A DNA stretch of 64,000 nucleotides from Bacteroidaceae bacterium (GCA_017559845.1 JAFYQQ010000014.1:1-64000); one strand, 5' to 3'; counted from the stretch's first letter, positions 26,300 through 34,701 are shown. The notes: generated by a model from the letters alone, not told the origin. Program-made: numbers and translations.

Positions 26300-27633
26300 T
26301 GAAAACGTTGAATATAATATCTGTAATGCTTGTTGTTCCAATATTGTGTGTGGCTCAAAAGAGGCTTTCTCTTGAAGAATGTATCGAATTGGCAAGGAAC
26401 AATAATAAGAAGATAGAAGCTTCTAACTTCCGGATAGAATCGGCAAAATATGCAAAGAGGGCCACTTTGTCCAATTATCTTCCGTCACTCTCCATAACCG
26501 GAAATATGTTGTATTCCACAGTGGAGGGCTCACTGGGTATAGAGGGTGGTATGTTGCCTGTTGTTGGTATGGATGGTATGCCAACAGGGTCAGGTGCCTA
26601 TTTCCCGGGAATCAATATAGACTATGGCGTTGATTGGATGTATGGTGCAGGTCTGCAGCTCCAACAACCCATTTTTATGGGCGGTAAGATTGTTGCCGGT
26701 CATAAAATGGGGAAATTAGGGGAAGCAATGGCGCTCCAAAATCATCGTCTGACGGATTCAGAGGTAATCTATGAAACGGCGCAAGCCTATGCAAATGTGG
26801 TACGTGCATCCGGGATGTGTAAGGTTGCCGCTTTGTATAACGACTTGCTTATCGAGTTGAAATACTCGGTTGGCAAAGCATTCGAAAGAGGTGTCAAATC
26901 CAGAAACGATGTGCTGAAGATAGAAGTAAAGTTAAACGAAAGTGAACTTGGCCTAAGGCGCGCAAAGAATGCATTACGATTGGCAATGATGAATTTGTCC
27001 CATTGCATAGGGTATCCGCTTGCGGCACAGATAGAGGTGGATGACAATATCCAACTTACCGGTCATGAGGATGTGCGTGTGGATATATCATTGCGTCCCG
27101 AGGTTCAACTGCTTTCGCAAAAGAGCGAATTGATACGACAAAAGGCAAATCTGGAGAGGGGCGACTTGTTGCCGCAGATAGGGATTGTTGGGCAGTATGG
27201 TTATATGAACGGTTTCCATTTCAATGGAAGCAAACTGTTTGACGATTGCAACTTTACTGTTGGTCTCCAAGTATCAATACCCATTTTTAACTTTGCTTCT
27301 CATTCGAAATACCGTTCTGCTCAGATGCAATACAGGCAGTCTCAAGCAGAGGAGAGTGAAAAACTTGAGCTAATGACGCTTGAGGTAACACAAGCTATAA
27401 ATAATTTTGATGAGGCGGCATTTGAGTTGCGTCTGGCAGAATCGGGATGTATATCCGCAACTGAGAACCTGCGGGTTAGCGGCAGTCAATATAAAGTAGG
27501 CAAGGAAAGTTTAACCGACTATCTTGAAGCTCAAACCCTATGGAGGCAGGCAGAGCAAACACTTGTAGAAGCAAAGGTCAATCAATTTTTACGCTGGTTG
27601 GATTATAAGAGAAAAAACGGTACATTAAATTAA
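26296..27633 (+). CDS. TolC-like outer membrane efflux channel
   Basis: 445 residues with a signal peptide (MMKTLNIISVMLVVPILCVA) and two long helical repeats characteristic of the OEP family; LSLEECIELARNNNKKIEAS at the mature N-terminus is the usual TolC-family opening and is echoed by VSIPIFNFASHSKYRSAQMQ later. It forms the outer-membrane exit duct for the RND pump. ATGA overlap with the pump gene; a strong terminator follows about 100 bp downstream. Confidence 0.93.
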   Translation: MMKTLNIISVMLVVPILCVAQKRLSLEECIELARNNNKKIEASNFRIESAKYAKRATLSNYLPSLSITGNMLYSTVEGSLGIEGGMLPVVGMDGMPTGSGAYFPGINIDYGVDWMYGAGLQLQQPIFMGGKIVAGHKMGKLGEAMALQNHRLTDSEVIYETAQAYANVVRASGMCKVAALYNDLLIELKYSVGKAFERGVKSRNDVLKIEVKLNESELGLRRAKNALRLAMMNLSHCIGYPLAAQIEVDDNIQLTGHEDVRVDISLRPEVQLLSQKSELIRQKANLERGDLLPQIGIVGQYGYMNGFHFNGSKLFDDCNFTVGLQVSIPIFNFASHSKYRSAQMQYRQSQAEESEKLELMTLEVTQAINNFDEAAFELRLAESGCISATENLRVSGSQYKVGKESLTDYLEAQTLWRQAEQTLVEAKVNQFLRWLDYKRKNGTLN

Positions 27634-27730
27634 GGGATGTAGTGTAAAATAGAACTTCTCTTCCATTTTTTTCCCTCTGTTTTCCTTTTTATAGAATGAT
27701 ATTAAAGGGTGTAAACCAATTAAACAAAGG

Positions 27731-27782
27731 AAAGACTTAAGGTATGTTAATTAATAGAACATCCCTTAAGTCTTTTTTCTTG
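27731..27782. terminator. Intrinsic terminator after the efflux operon
   Basis: AAAGACTTAAGG (27731-27742) pairs perfectly with CCTTAAGTCTTT (27764-27775) and is followed by more T residues (TTTTTT). ATGTT/AACAT extends the stem inward. The flanks could let it act on both strands, also ending the Na/Pi symporter transcript. Confidence 0.8.
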
Positions 27783-27926
27783 TTTTTTTTTGAATATTAA
27801 GCTGATGTGTGTATGTGAAATTTGCAGTATCCGTCCCAATCTTCTTTTTTTGACAGAAACCGTGTAAGTGCATACGAAAAGAACAAGACCTCTTTTTAAC
27901 AGGCGATATTTATACCATGTAACAGA

Positions 27927-29663
27927 CTATTTGTTAATAAATCCCTTTTCAAGGTCTTGTGAGACGTTTATCATAAAATCTCCCATGCTCTCATAAGCAT
28001 TGATGACATCCATATAATAAACGTTTGTTTGATAGTTCTTGCCATCGTTTTCTATATTCTCAATAACTGCATCGCGTAGATTATTGCGGAGTGTGTTGAT
28101 GCGGTCTTCGGCATTGTATGCGTTTGAAATATTGGTCAGTTCGCCCTTGTGAGCCGCTGTCAAGTTTTCAATCATTACATCGTATGCTGCATTCACAGCA
28201 TCAGCCATTGCATTAAGGTTCTTGATAATATCTGCATCGAACTTCTTGTTGTGTATGTTCTTTCTTGACAATATACGGCTGATTGTTTCCCCGGAGTCTC
28301 CCAATGATTCCAACTCACCGATGATTTTATACATGGATTTAATCTTAAGCGATGTACTTTCGCTAACTTCTTCTGCGGAAATCCTGTTAAGAAATGTCGC
28401 AATCTCATATTCTATGTGGTCCGAAATTTCTTCATATTTAACGAGTTTGCTCCGTAGTTCTTCAAATTTATCCGTATCGGCTTCATTGATTGCATTTTGT
28501 GCATAATTGGCTCCGTTCTTTGATATCTTGGCGAAACTAATAATCTCTTCAAAGGCTTGCCCAACAGATAGTTCTGGAGTGGCCAAAGGTCCGGCTGAAA
28601 TATACTTGAGTCGGAAAACTTCTTTTTCTTGGTTTTTGGGTGTCGGGACAATCCAACTTACAGCTTGTGCAATCCACTTTGTAAACCAGACCAATAGAAG
28701 GGTGTTGGTCAAATTAAACAACGTATGCAGCATTGACAGGCCATACAAAGCGGCCGTGCCTTCTGCTGAGGTGGAATCTGTTACCACAAAGCCTTCTGCT
28801 GCAGGATTGGGTAATCCAAACAAGTTTTCAGTAATAGTTCCCACCAAATGCAAGAATGGTCTGTAAAGAATCAAAGCCCATACCACACCGAATACGTTGA
28901 AAATAGTGTGCGACATTGCCGCACGCTTGGCTTCTGTATTTCCTACAGAGGCTGCGATATTTGCTGTAATTGTTGTGCCGATATTCTCACCAAGCACCAT
29001 CGCACATGCCATTTCAAAAGGAATCCATCCCATGCTCAGCATAATAAGCGTAATGGCCATTGTGGCGGAAGACGACTGCAAGATCAAGGTTAAAATGGTG
29101 CCAAAGGCCAGGAACAAAAGCACAGAACCAAATCCATGAGCCGACCAGGAACTCACAAACTCCAAAACCTGAGGTGTCTCGCGAAGGTCAGGTACAGAGT
29201 CTTTCATAAATGAGAGCCCCAAGAAGAGAAGTGAGAATCCCACGATTAACTCACCTATATTCTTTCGCTTATCCATCTTTGAGTTTGAGAATAAGAAGCC
29301 CAAAAGCATCAACGGAACGGCAAGTACAGAGATGTCTGCCTTGAAACCCAACCACGATACCATCCAAGCCGTTACAGTTGTACCAATGTTGGCGCCCATG
29401 ATGACACCGATAGCTTGTGCAAGTGTCAGAAGACCGGCATTGACAAAGCTGACTACCATAACAGTTGTAGCAGATGAAGATTGGATTATGGTTGTTATAC
29501 CCAATCCTGTCATAACCCCCTTGAACGGATTTGATGTCATGGCCGACAAAAATCCTCTCAATCTCTCTCCTGCAGCCTTTTGCAGACCAGAACTCATTAA
29601 GTTCATTCCGTAAAGGAACATTCCCAATGCTCCCAACAGCGTAAAAATTTGTAATATACCCAT
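27927..29663 (-). CDS. Na/Pi cotransporter family protein with PhoU-like C-terminus
   Basis: 578 residues. The N-terminal membrane half has the paired inverted motifs of the NptA/SLC34 family: IIQSSSATTVMVV and LILQSSSATMAITL, together with GANIGTTVTAW and GENIGTTITA. The C-terminal about 200 residues form a charged helical region like PhoU. It probably imports phosphate with sodium at the inner membrane. It is divergent from a PhoB/PhoR-like pair, which supports a role in phosphate balance. Confidence 0.9.
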   Translation of the reverse strand: MGILQIFTLLGALGMFLYGMNLMSSGLQKAAGERLRGFLSAMTSNPFKGVMTGLGITTIIQSSSATTVMVVSFVNAGLLTLAQAIGVIMGANIGTTVTAWMVSWLGFKADISVLAVPLMLLGFLFSNSKMDKRKNIGELIVGFSLLFLGLSFMKDSVPDLRETPQVLEFVSSWSAHGFGSVLLFLAFGTILTLILQSSSATMAITLIMLSMGWIPFEMACAMVLGENIGTTITANIAASVGNTEAKRAAMSHTIFNVFGVVWALILYRPFLHLVGTITENLFGLPNPAAEGFVVTDSTSAEGTAALYGLSMLHTLFNLTNTLLLVWFTKWIAQAVSWIVPTPKNQEKEVFRLKYISAGPLATPELSVGQAFEEIISFAKISKNGANYAQNAINEADTDKFEELRSKLVKYEEISDHIEYEIATFLNRISAEEVSESTSLKIKSMYKIIGELESLGDSGETISRILSRKNIHNKKFDADIIKNLNAMADAVNAAYDVMIENLTAAHKGELTNISNAYNAEDRINTLRNNLRDAVIENIENDGKNYQTNVYYMDVINAYESMGDFMINVSQDLEKGFINK

Positions 29664-29852
29664 AATTATTTATTATAAATTTTCAAGTGCAAAGTAACTG
29701 TAAATATGTTTCAAAAATGTTTCAAAATAATTAGGCTTTGGTTAAATGCAGACTTGATGAAAAATATTACATTTTCATTAAATCTCTTTTTGCCAGTAAC
29801 ACAATTCAGTTTTTCTCTATAATTTTGCAGCATAGTAATATATAATAAGTAT

Positions 29853-30548
29853 ATGGCAGCAGAGCGAATATTGATAGTGGATGATGAAGAGACGTTGTGT
29901 GAGGTCTTGAAAATCAATCTTGAGAATGAGGGCTACGATGTGGACATTGCTTTCAGTGCCGAACAGGCTCTGACCTACGACCTGACACGATATTCGCTCA
30001 TTCTTCTTGACATCATGATGGGAGAAATCAGCGGAATCAAAATGGCCAAGATGTTGAAAGCCGATGTAACGACAGCCGATATTCCAATCATCTTTTGTAC
30101 GGCTCGTGATACAGAGGATGATATGGTTATGGGGTTGAATCTTGGTGCGGACGATTACATAATGAAGCCCTATACCATTCGTAATGTGATAGCCCGTGTA
30201 AAGAGTGTGTTGAGACGGACATCGGGCCATAAATCCAATGCCAAAGAGGAAAAGCCGAATGTCTTGAAGGTCGATGGATTACAACTGGATATGGAGTTCA
30301 AGCGTTGTCTTGTTGATGGCGAAGAAGTTAAGCTGGCCCGCAAGGAATTTGAGCTGTTGGCCTACCTCATCTCACATCGGGGAAAGATTTGTTCCCGCGA
30401 GCAGATTCTAAGCCGTGTATGGAGCAACGAAGTGGTGGTGCTTGACCGCACAATAGATGTGAACATAACCCGTTTGCGCTCAAAGATAGGCGCTTATGGT
30501 TCATATATAGTAACCCGTTCAGGTTTTGGTTATGGCTTCCGCGACTAA
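29853..30548 (+). CDS. OmpR/PhoB-family response regulator
   Basis: 231 residues. The receiver domain has the acidic pocket DDE (residues 10-12), phospho-acceptor D53 in LILLDIMMG and the conserved lysine in DDYIMKPY. The C-terminal winged helix contains ARKEFELLAYLISHRGKICSREQIL and VVVLDRTIDVNITRLRSKIG, the PhoB/OmpR recognition pattern. A -7 element TAATTTTG is at 29820-29827. The coding end overlaps the histidine kinase gene. Context with the Na/Pi symporter suggests phosphate control. Confidence 0.93.
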   Translation: MAAERILIVDDEETLCEVLKINLENEGYDVDIAFSAEQALTYDLTRYSLILLDIMMGEISGIKMAKMLKADVTTADIPIIFCTARDTEDDMVMGLNLGADDYIMKPYTIRNVIARVKSVLRRTSGHKSNAKEEKPNVLKVDGLQLDMEFKRCLVDGEEVKLARKEFELLAYLISHRGKICSREQILSRVWSNEVVVLDRTIDVNITRLRSKIGAYGSYIVTRSGFGYGFRD

Positions 30549-31818
30549 ATTGTCTTTCCACAAACGGCTATTCCTGCAACTCATTGCGTTCTCCTGGACG
30601 ATTGTTGTCTGCTTTATCGGCTTTCAATACCTGCGGGAAAAAGAGTATAAGTCAGGGTTTCTGAGTGCCCAGTTGCAACAATACAACCGGCATCTGCTCG
30701 TAGCCATTGAGGACGGAGAATCGCATGAAGAATACATTGCATCGCATGAAAAACCGTTTGACGACCTCAGAATAACGCTCATCACCTTGTCGGGCGCAGT
30801 TATTTTTGATAACACAATTCCTGCCGATTCGCTTGGAAATCACAGCAATCGTCCCGAGATAGTGGATGCCTTTAAAGGCGGTTCGGGTTATCATATCGGT
30901 CGCCAATCAGAGAGTGACGGACGCGAATATTTCTACTCGGCAACACGGGGCGAAAGGGTCATCGTCCGCACCGCTATGCCATATTCGAACACATTGCAAG
31001 ACCTGCTCGAAGCCGATTGGTCTTTCCTTATAGTGATGATTTCCATCACGCTTTCAATGAGTGTGATAGCCTATTTCACCACCCGCAAGCTGGGCAAGGA
31101 CATAGAGCGGGTTAATCGTTACGAGGCGGAACAAGAGAAAAATCGTCTCAAACGCCACCTTACAAACAATATCAATCACGAATTGAAGACACCCGTTGCC
31201 TCCATCCAGGTGTGTCTTGAAACGTTGCTTTCGGGCATCAGCCTAAGCGAAGAGAAACGTCAGGAGCTCATTGAAAGGTGCTATACAAATAACGAGCGAC
31301 TCAGGCGGTTATTGGCCGATGTGTCGTTAATTACAAGAATGGAAGATGGAAGCGCGCATATTGGTAAAGAGAAGGTTGTCCTCAATGATATCTTGTGTGA
31401 GATTGCCGATGAGTTGGCGATAATGCCGGACGAGGAGCGTATGACGCTGCATACAGACTTTAACGAACGTGTGGTAATCCGAGGAAATCTTTCGCTCATA
31501 GGTTCAATTTTCCGCAATCTTATCGAGAATGCAATAGCCTATTCCGAGGGAAAAAACATCTATATCTCGCTCATGGCCAATGATGCCAAAGAGTGTCATA
31601 TCCGCTTTGAGGATGATGGTGTTGGGGTGGAAGAGAAACAACTGACACGTCTGTTTGAGCGATTCTATCGGGTAGACAAAGGACGTTCAAGACAAAAAGG
31701 TGGTACGGGTCTCGGTCTTGCCATAGTCAAACACGCAGTCCAGTTTCATGGTGGCACAATAACCGCCAGCAACCGTCCAAATGGCGGTTTGCGGTTTGAC
31801 TTTATTTTGAGAAAGTAA
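30526..31818 (+). CDS. PhoR-like sensor histidine kinase
   Basis: 430 residues. Membrane segments near residues 15-35 and 165-185 enclose a roughly 130-residue periplasmic sensing region. The H-box is NINHELKTPVASIQ (His218), the N-box SIFRNLIENAIAYSEG, and the ATP lid EDDGVGVEEKQLTRLFERFY and GGTGLGLAIVKHAVQ. The start overlaps the response regulator gene by 23 bp; an ATG two codons later (30532) is equally possible. With the upstream regulator it forms a standard two-component pair. Confidence 0.93.
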   Translation: MVMASATKLSFHKRLFLQLIAFSWTIVVCFIGFQYLREKEYKSGFLSAQLQQYNRHLLVAIEDGESHEEYIASHEKPFDDLRITLITLSGAVIFDNTIPADSLGNHSNRPEIVDAFKGGSGYHIGRQSESDGREYFYSATRGERVIVRTAMPYSNTLQDLLEADWSFLIVMISITLSMSVIAYFTTRKLGKDIERVNRYEAEQEKNRLKRHLTNNINHELKTPVASIQVCLETLLSGISLSEEKRQELIERCYTNNERLRRLLADVSLITRMEDGSAHIGKEKVVLNDILCEIADELAIMPDEERMTLHTDFNERVVIRGNLSLIGSIFRNLIENAIAYSEGKNIYISLMANDAKECHIRFEDDGVGVEEKQLTRLFERFYRVDKGRSRQKGGTGLGLAIVKHAVQFHGGTITASNRPNGGLRFDFILRK

Positions 31819-31844
31819 AGTCGGGTCAATGAGAATTAACAATG

Positions 31845-33098
31845 TCAATTTTCCGTCAGCCACTTCCAAACCGGTACCACGGGTATTTCGTCCTTCGTGT
31901 CCTCCTCATCATACGTAATCAGCAAGCATTTCCAATCCTCGTGCGCCTTGGCATACTTCACCAGTGGCGGTACCTCTCTATTGTAAGTGGTCTCCTCCTT
32001 GATGCTATACGACACCTGGATAGCAAGCTTCTCATCGGGCACAATAAAGTCTATCTCCTTATCAGCATTCAGATAATACACATTCTCCTTGCCGTATCGT
32101 CTGAATAGTTCCACCGCTACCATGTTCTCCATCAGCGACGTTTCTGGATTCATTATAAACAGGTTCAACAAACCGTTGTCAATAAAGTAGTACTTCTTCT
32201 GCATCTCCTTCTCCGTCAACTTTCCGACCTCGTTCTCCATGGGCAGTATCAGCCAACTATCAGCTGCATATCCCGCATAGTCAATCGTCGTTGGGACACT
32301 GAGAGCCGACCCCGTAGATACAATCACATTCCTTAAGCGGTTAAACGAAAGAGGCTGCTTCACACTCTCTGCCATTTTCTTGATCAGGATGTTCATCACG
32401 CGGTCATTTTTGATATTGTTTCGTGCGCAGATATCGCCCAAGTAAATTTTCTGGTAAAGACTTGAAAGCATGGCGCGCTTATTCTTGAACGACTGGATCT
32501 CTGGCAGACCGCCGTAATAAAAGTATTCATTCAAATGCCGCTTCACCTCACTTCTCTGGATAGTGTCATACTCCCAATGTTCTTTCAGTTCCACCTGCTG
32601 CGCTGCCAGAAACTCTTTGAATGAATATGGATACGCATCATAGATAAAGAATCGTCCGCCAAGCGTAGTTGCCACCTCCTTGCTCAGCATCTTCGCATTG
32701 CTGCCCGTCACATAAACCCTGTATTTCGCATCAGTCAACCTCCGTACGAACTTATCCCAGTGTGGAATGTTCTGCACCTCGTCCAAAAACACCACAGGCT
32801 TCTTGCCATACAGTTCCAGATGTGCCTCCAGCAGACTGTTGAAGTCCTCCGTTTGAAACTCAGCCAGACGCTCATCCTCAAAGTCTACAAACAATATCTC
32901 GTCCCACCCCTTTCCGGAAGCCTGTAGCTGACGTACACGCTGATACAGCAAGTACGATTTACCTGCATGCCTCACGCCAACTATCACATAGTTGCCGTTC
33001 TCTTCGAATTCTACGGGACGGTTCACAATCACCGCCTCATCTACCTCGCGTTGCTTACTAATCAGGCATTGTTTGATGACATCCTTACTGATACTCAT
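31845..33098 (-). CDS. AAA+ ATPase with DUF4143 C-terminus (copy 1)
   Basis: 417 residues. Walker A is GVRHAGKSYLL (residues 41-50) and Walker B is VVFLDEVQNIPHW. A winged-helix-like middle and the DUF4143 C-terminal domain follow (YYFIDNGLLNLF, then EIDFIVPDEKLAIQVSYS, which resembles a decayed PD-(D/E)xK nuclease core). These proteins are common in Bacteroidota genomes and often occur as single, variable, accessory genes; their biological role is not settled. A perfect -7 box is found upstream within the 112-bp repeat at 33111-33222. A related but clearly diverged copy lies at 41550-42788. Confidence 0.9.
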   Translation of the reverse strand: MSISKDVIKQCLISKQREVDEAVIVNRPVEFEENGNYVIVGVRHAGKSYLLYQRVRQLQASGKGWDEILFVDFEDERLAEFQTEDFNSLLEAHLELYGKKPVVFLDEVQNIPHWDKFVRRLTDAKYRVYVTGSNAKMLSKEVATTLGGRFFIYDAYPYSFKEFLAAQQVELKEHWEYDTIQRSEVKRHLNEYFYYGGLPEIQSFKNKRAMLSSLYQKIYLGDICARNNIKNDRVMNILIKKMAESVKQPLSFNRLRNVIVSTGSALSVPTTIDYAGYAADSWLILPMENEVGKLTEKEMQKKYYFIDNGLLNLFIMNPETSLMENMVAVELFRRYGKENVYYLNADKEIDFIVPDEKLAIQVSYSIKEETTYNREVPPLVKYAKAHEDWKCLLITYDEEDTKDEIPVVPVWKWLTEN

Positions 33099-33110
33099 AT
33101 AAATTATATT

Positions 33111-33222
33111 TAATAAGAATTGTGTATTTTTATTAAGTCTGGTTTACAAAGATAGGTATTTTCTATAAAATAGAATTAATAAACTCGGAATTTTTGCAAT
33201 ATTTTCATACTTTTTATCAAAG
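33111..33222. repeat. 112-bp direct repeat, copy L
   Basis: Matches 42986-43097 over exactly 112 bp without gaps at roughly 88% identity by hand count. On the minus strand this copy holds TATCTTTG, a perfect -7 element for the ATPase gene just downstream; the other copy has lost it. Confidence 0.9.
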
Positions 33223-33235
33223 ATAAAATATAATA

Positions 33236-33501
33236 TTATTGCTCTCCGGTAAAAATCATGAAACGTTTCAAAAATAACATTTCCCCGGACAGTCGATATG
33301 CTTGGTATACATATGAGCCATTTTAGGTGGAAAAGTGCAGGATAAAGCTTAAAATGGGAAATAACAACCATATATGATTTGCCTGTTCTCATCTATCAAA
33401 GAGATTTTACCGGACAGCCGTGAATATCCTTTCAAGGGGGCTTGTAAAGCAAGAAAATCAGTGATTATAGACCCTTGCACATGTTTACCGGACAGCAATA
33501 A
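33236..33501. mobile_element. Non-autonomous element (MITE) with ends of the IS4-family element
   Basis: Left end TTATTGCTCTCCGGTAAAAA and right end TTTACCGGACAGCAATAA match the ends of the insertion sequence at 19516-20960, but the 266-bp interior has no transposase. Two more end-like words occur inside: CCGGACAG near 33287 and TTTTACCGGACAGC at 33405-33418, the latter identical to the word inside the transposase gene. Confidence 0.75.
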
Positions 33502-33758
33502 CTCTTATTATTTCTGCAAAACATATTGCTCTGCACATTTAGCGATTTTTAGTGGGCCGCAATGTCCTAAGTTTACAAAATTAAATACGCCTAAATTTTT
33601 ATCTTTTTCATCATCTATAGAATCTGCATCGTCCTTTTCTGCCGTTTAAAATAGAACATTGCTATATATAAATATGGTAATAGCTCCAGTCTGACCGTCA
33701 TAATTCTTCCTTATGGTTTGACTTTAATCGGTAATAATACTTCTATCTCATTTCCAAA

Positions 33759-33802
33759 GTTATTTCAAAGCCTTTTCAGGGTTATTTCAACGCTATTTCA
33801 TG
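33759..33802. repeat. Four 11-bp direct repeats upstream of the peptide cluster
   Basis: GTTATTTCAAA, GCCTTTTCAGG, GTTATTTCAAC and GCTATTTCATG follow each other without gaps, consensus GyyWTTTCAnn. One repeat per helical turn suggests a row of bound regulator molecules. The FNR-type palindrome follows directly. Confidence 0.6.
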
Positions 33803-33804
33803 AT

Positions 33805-33818
33805 TTGATAAAAATCAA
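33805..33818. promoter_or_regulatory. FNR/Crp-type operator TTGAT-N4-ATCAA
   Basis: TTGATAAAAATCAA is a perfect match to the FNR consensus TTGATnnnnATCAA, extended to ATTTGAT/ATCAAAT. Its centre lies about 80 bp before the transcription start predicted from the -7 box at 33880. The Crp/Fnr regulator encoded at 35092-35694 carries E-x-x-S-R in its recognition helix, the combination that reads TTGAT in FNR. Confidence 0.65.
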
Positions 33819-33879
33819 ATAAAACGACTAAACATGTTTTTTTAACCTTTTTTTTACCTAGTTTGAATTACATTTGCCA

Positions 33880-33887
33880 TATCTTTG
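33880..33887 (+). promoter_or_regulatory. -7 promoter element of the small-peptide cluster
   Basis: TATCTTTG, a perfect TAnnTTTG match followed by C, predicts transcription from about 33893, 170 nt before the first peptide gene. The only upstream TTTG (33862-33865) is closer than usual, as might be expected for an activator-dependent promoter. Confidence 0.55.
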
Positions 33888-34028
33888 CACCGAAAAAGAA
33901 AAAACAGAATAATAGGAAAAGTTAATAAATCATAACAAATAGTAATAAAATACGGTTTAAATAGGCATAATAATGGTGATTGCCTGAGTAATAATATCAA
34001 ATTGTTAGAGAAGAAAAATGAAAAATCT

Positions 34029-34046
34029 TTCCTCTTTAGAGAGGAA
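34029..34046 (+). promoter_or_regulatory. RNA hairpin before peptide gene 1
   Basis: TTCCTCT pairs perfectly with AGAGGAA around a TTAG loop and ends 16 nt before the start codon of the first peptide gene. Confidence 0.65.
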
Positions 34047-34062
34047 CTAAATTTTGAAATGT

Positions 34063-34197
34063 ATGAAAAAGATCGTATTGTTTTTAAGTACTGTATTTGC
34101 TAAAGATTATACTAATTCTAATGAGTGTAAGAACAAGATTAACTTTTGGTGTCCGACAGGAATGATGCCTGTCTTTTGTGATTTTCAAGCAAAATAA
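34063..34197 (+). CDS. Small peptide 1, CPTGM core family
   Basis: 44 residues, MKKIVLFLSTVFAKDYTNSN at the N-terminus and NFWCPTGMMPVFCDFQAK at the C-terminus. I do not recognise a named family. The two following genes share the N-terminal M(K/R)KIV and the C-terminal block (I)N(F/Y)(W/L)CPTGMxP(V/I)F while the middle differs, a leader-plus-core layout like that of ribosomal peptide precursors. A hydrophobic N-terminal stretch in this copy (IVLFLSTVFA) could be a short export signal. No modifying enzyme is adjacent. Coding status is supported by the conserved start, stop and core across three tandem copies. Confidence 0.8.
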   Translation: MKKIVLFLSTVFAKDYTNSNECKNKINFWCPTGMMPVFCDFQAK

Positions 34198-34260
34198 AGA
34201 TTACAATAAATCTTGTAAATAATAGAGCGCCGTGAATTGACTGCTCAGAAATAATAACTT

Positions 34261-34279
34261 TCTCTCGCAATTAGAGAGA
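34261..34279 (+). promoter_or_regulatory. RNA hairpin before peptide gene 2
   Basis: TCTCTC pairs with GAGAGA around GCAATTA and ends 15 nt before the start codon. The stem sequence differs from the first and third hairpins while position and shape are kept. Confidence 0.65.
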
Positions 34280-34294
34280 CTAAATCAGATAGGT

Positions 34295-34432
34295 ATGAGA
34301 AAGATTGTAGATTATATTGGTTTTATATTTTCAAATCACCCTACTAATTTGAATACCAATAGCTGTAACTGTATCAACTTTTGGTGTCCAACAGGGATGA
34401 ATCCTATATTCCATCATCAAATTAAGAACTAA
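34295..34432 (+). CDS. Small peptide 2, CPTGM core family
   Basis: 45 residues, starting MRKIVDYIGFIFSNHPTN and ending INFWCPTGMNPIFHHQIKN. It has the shared M(K/R)KIV start and the conserved NFWCPTGM core, with two extra cysteines just before it (NSCNC). The usual DF after the core is replaced by HHQ. It follows peptide gene 1 by 97 bp and is preceded by the positioned hairpin and the words GGTATGAGAAAGATTGTA, which are also found at gene 3. Function unknown; possibly a signal peptide, toxin or modified peptide precursor. Confidence 0.8.
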   Translation: MRKIVDYIGFIFSNHPTNLNTNSCNCINFWCPTGMNPIFHHQIKN

Positions 34433-34480
34433 TGGAATAATAGAACTTAGGCAGTCACCAATTATAATTAGTATTAACCC

Positions 34481-34499
34481 ACTCTTTACTTTAAAGAGT
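34481..34499 (+). promoter_or_regulatory. RNA hairpin before peptide gene 3
   Basis: ACTCTTTA pairs with TAAAGAGT around a 3-nt loop and ends 15 nt before the start codon. Together with the other two hairpins it shows compensating base changes. Just upstream, CTTAGGCAGTCACC (34446-34459) can pair over 14 positions (two G-U) with GGTGATTGCCTGAG at 33975-33988 in the 5' leader. Confidence 0.65.
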
Positions 34500-34514
34500 T
34501 AAATAATTAGAGGT

Positions 34515-34637
34515 ATGAGAAAGATTGTAAAAAAGACTAATATAGTTGATAACAAAACATTGAAAATAAATTATTTGTGTCCTACTGGTATGATTCCTGT
34601 ATTCTATGACTTTAAGTCAAACAAGAAAGGACAGTAA
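34515..34637 (+). CDS. Small peptide 3, CPTGM core family
   Basis: 40 residues, starting MRKIVKKTNIVDNKTLKI and ending INYLCPTGMIPVFYDFKS followed by NKKGQ. The core carries Y-L in place of F-W but keeps CPTGM-x-PVF-x-DF. The N-terminal part is hydrophilic and lysine-rich, so it lacks the possible export stretch of peptide 1. Its shared gene start (GGTATGAGAAAGATTGTA) with peptide 2 marks recent tandem duplication. No function is assigned. Confidence 0.8.
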   Translation: MRKIVKKTNIVDNKTLKINYLCPTGMIPVFYDFKSNKKGQ

Positions 34638-34701
34638 ATAGATTATGGTTTATGCATAGTTTGCAATAGGTAAAAAGATTTTTAAGGAAAATAAAGTATG
34701 T

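Larger units (their letters stand above)
33502..34062. other. Upstream region of the small-peptide cluster
   Basis: No gene is supported. It contains an 11-bp direct repeat array, an FNR-type palindrome, a -7 element and a short sequence able to pair with DNA upstream of the third peptide gene (all listed separately). A tiny frame, MKNLSSLERN (34018-34050), overlaps the first hairpin but has no counterpart at the other two units. Confidence 0.6.

Noticed and set aside
34018..34050. Tiny frame MKNLSSLERN before peptide gene 1
   Set aside because: The hairpins of genes 2 and 3 lack a matching frame, so conservation is at the RNA level.
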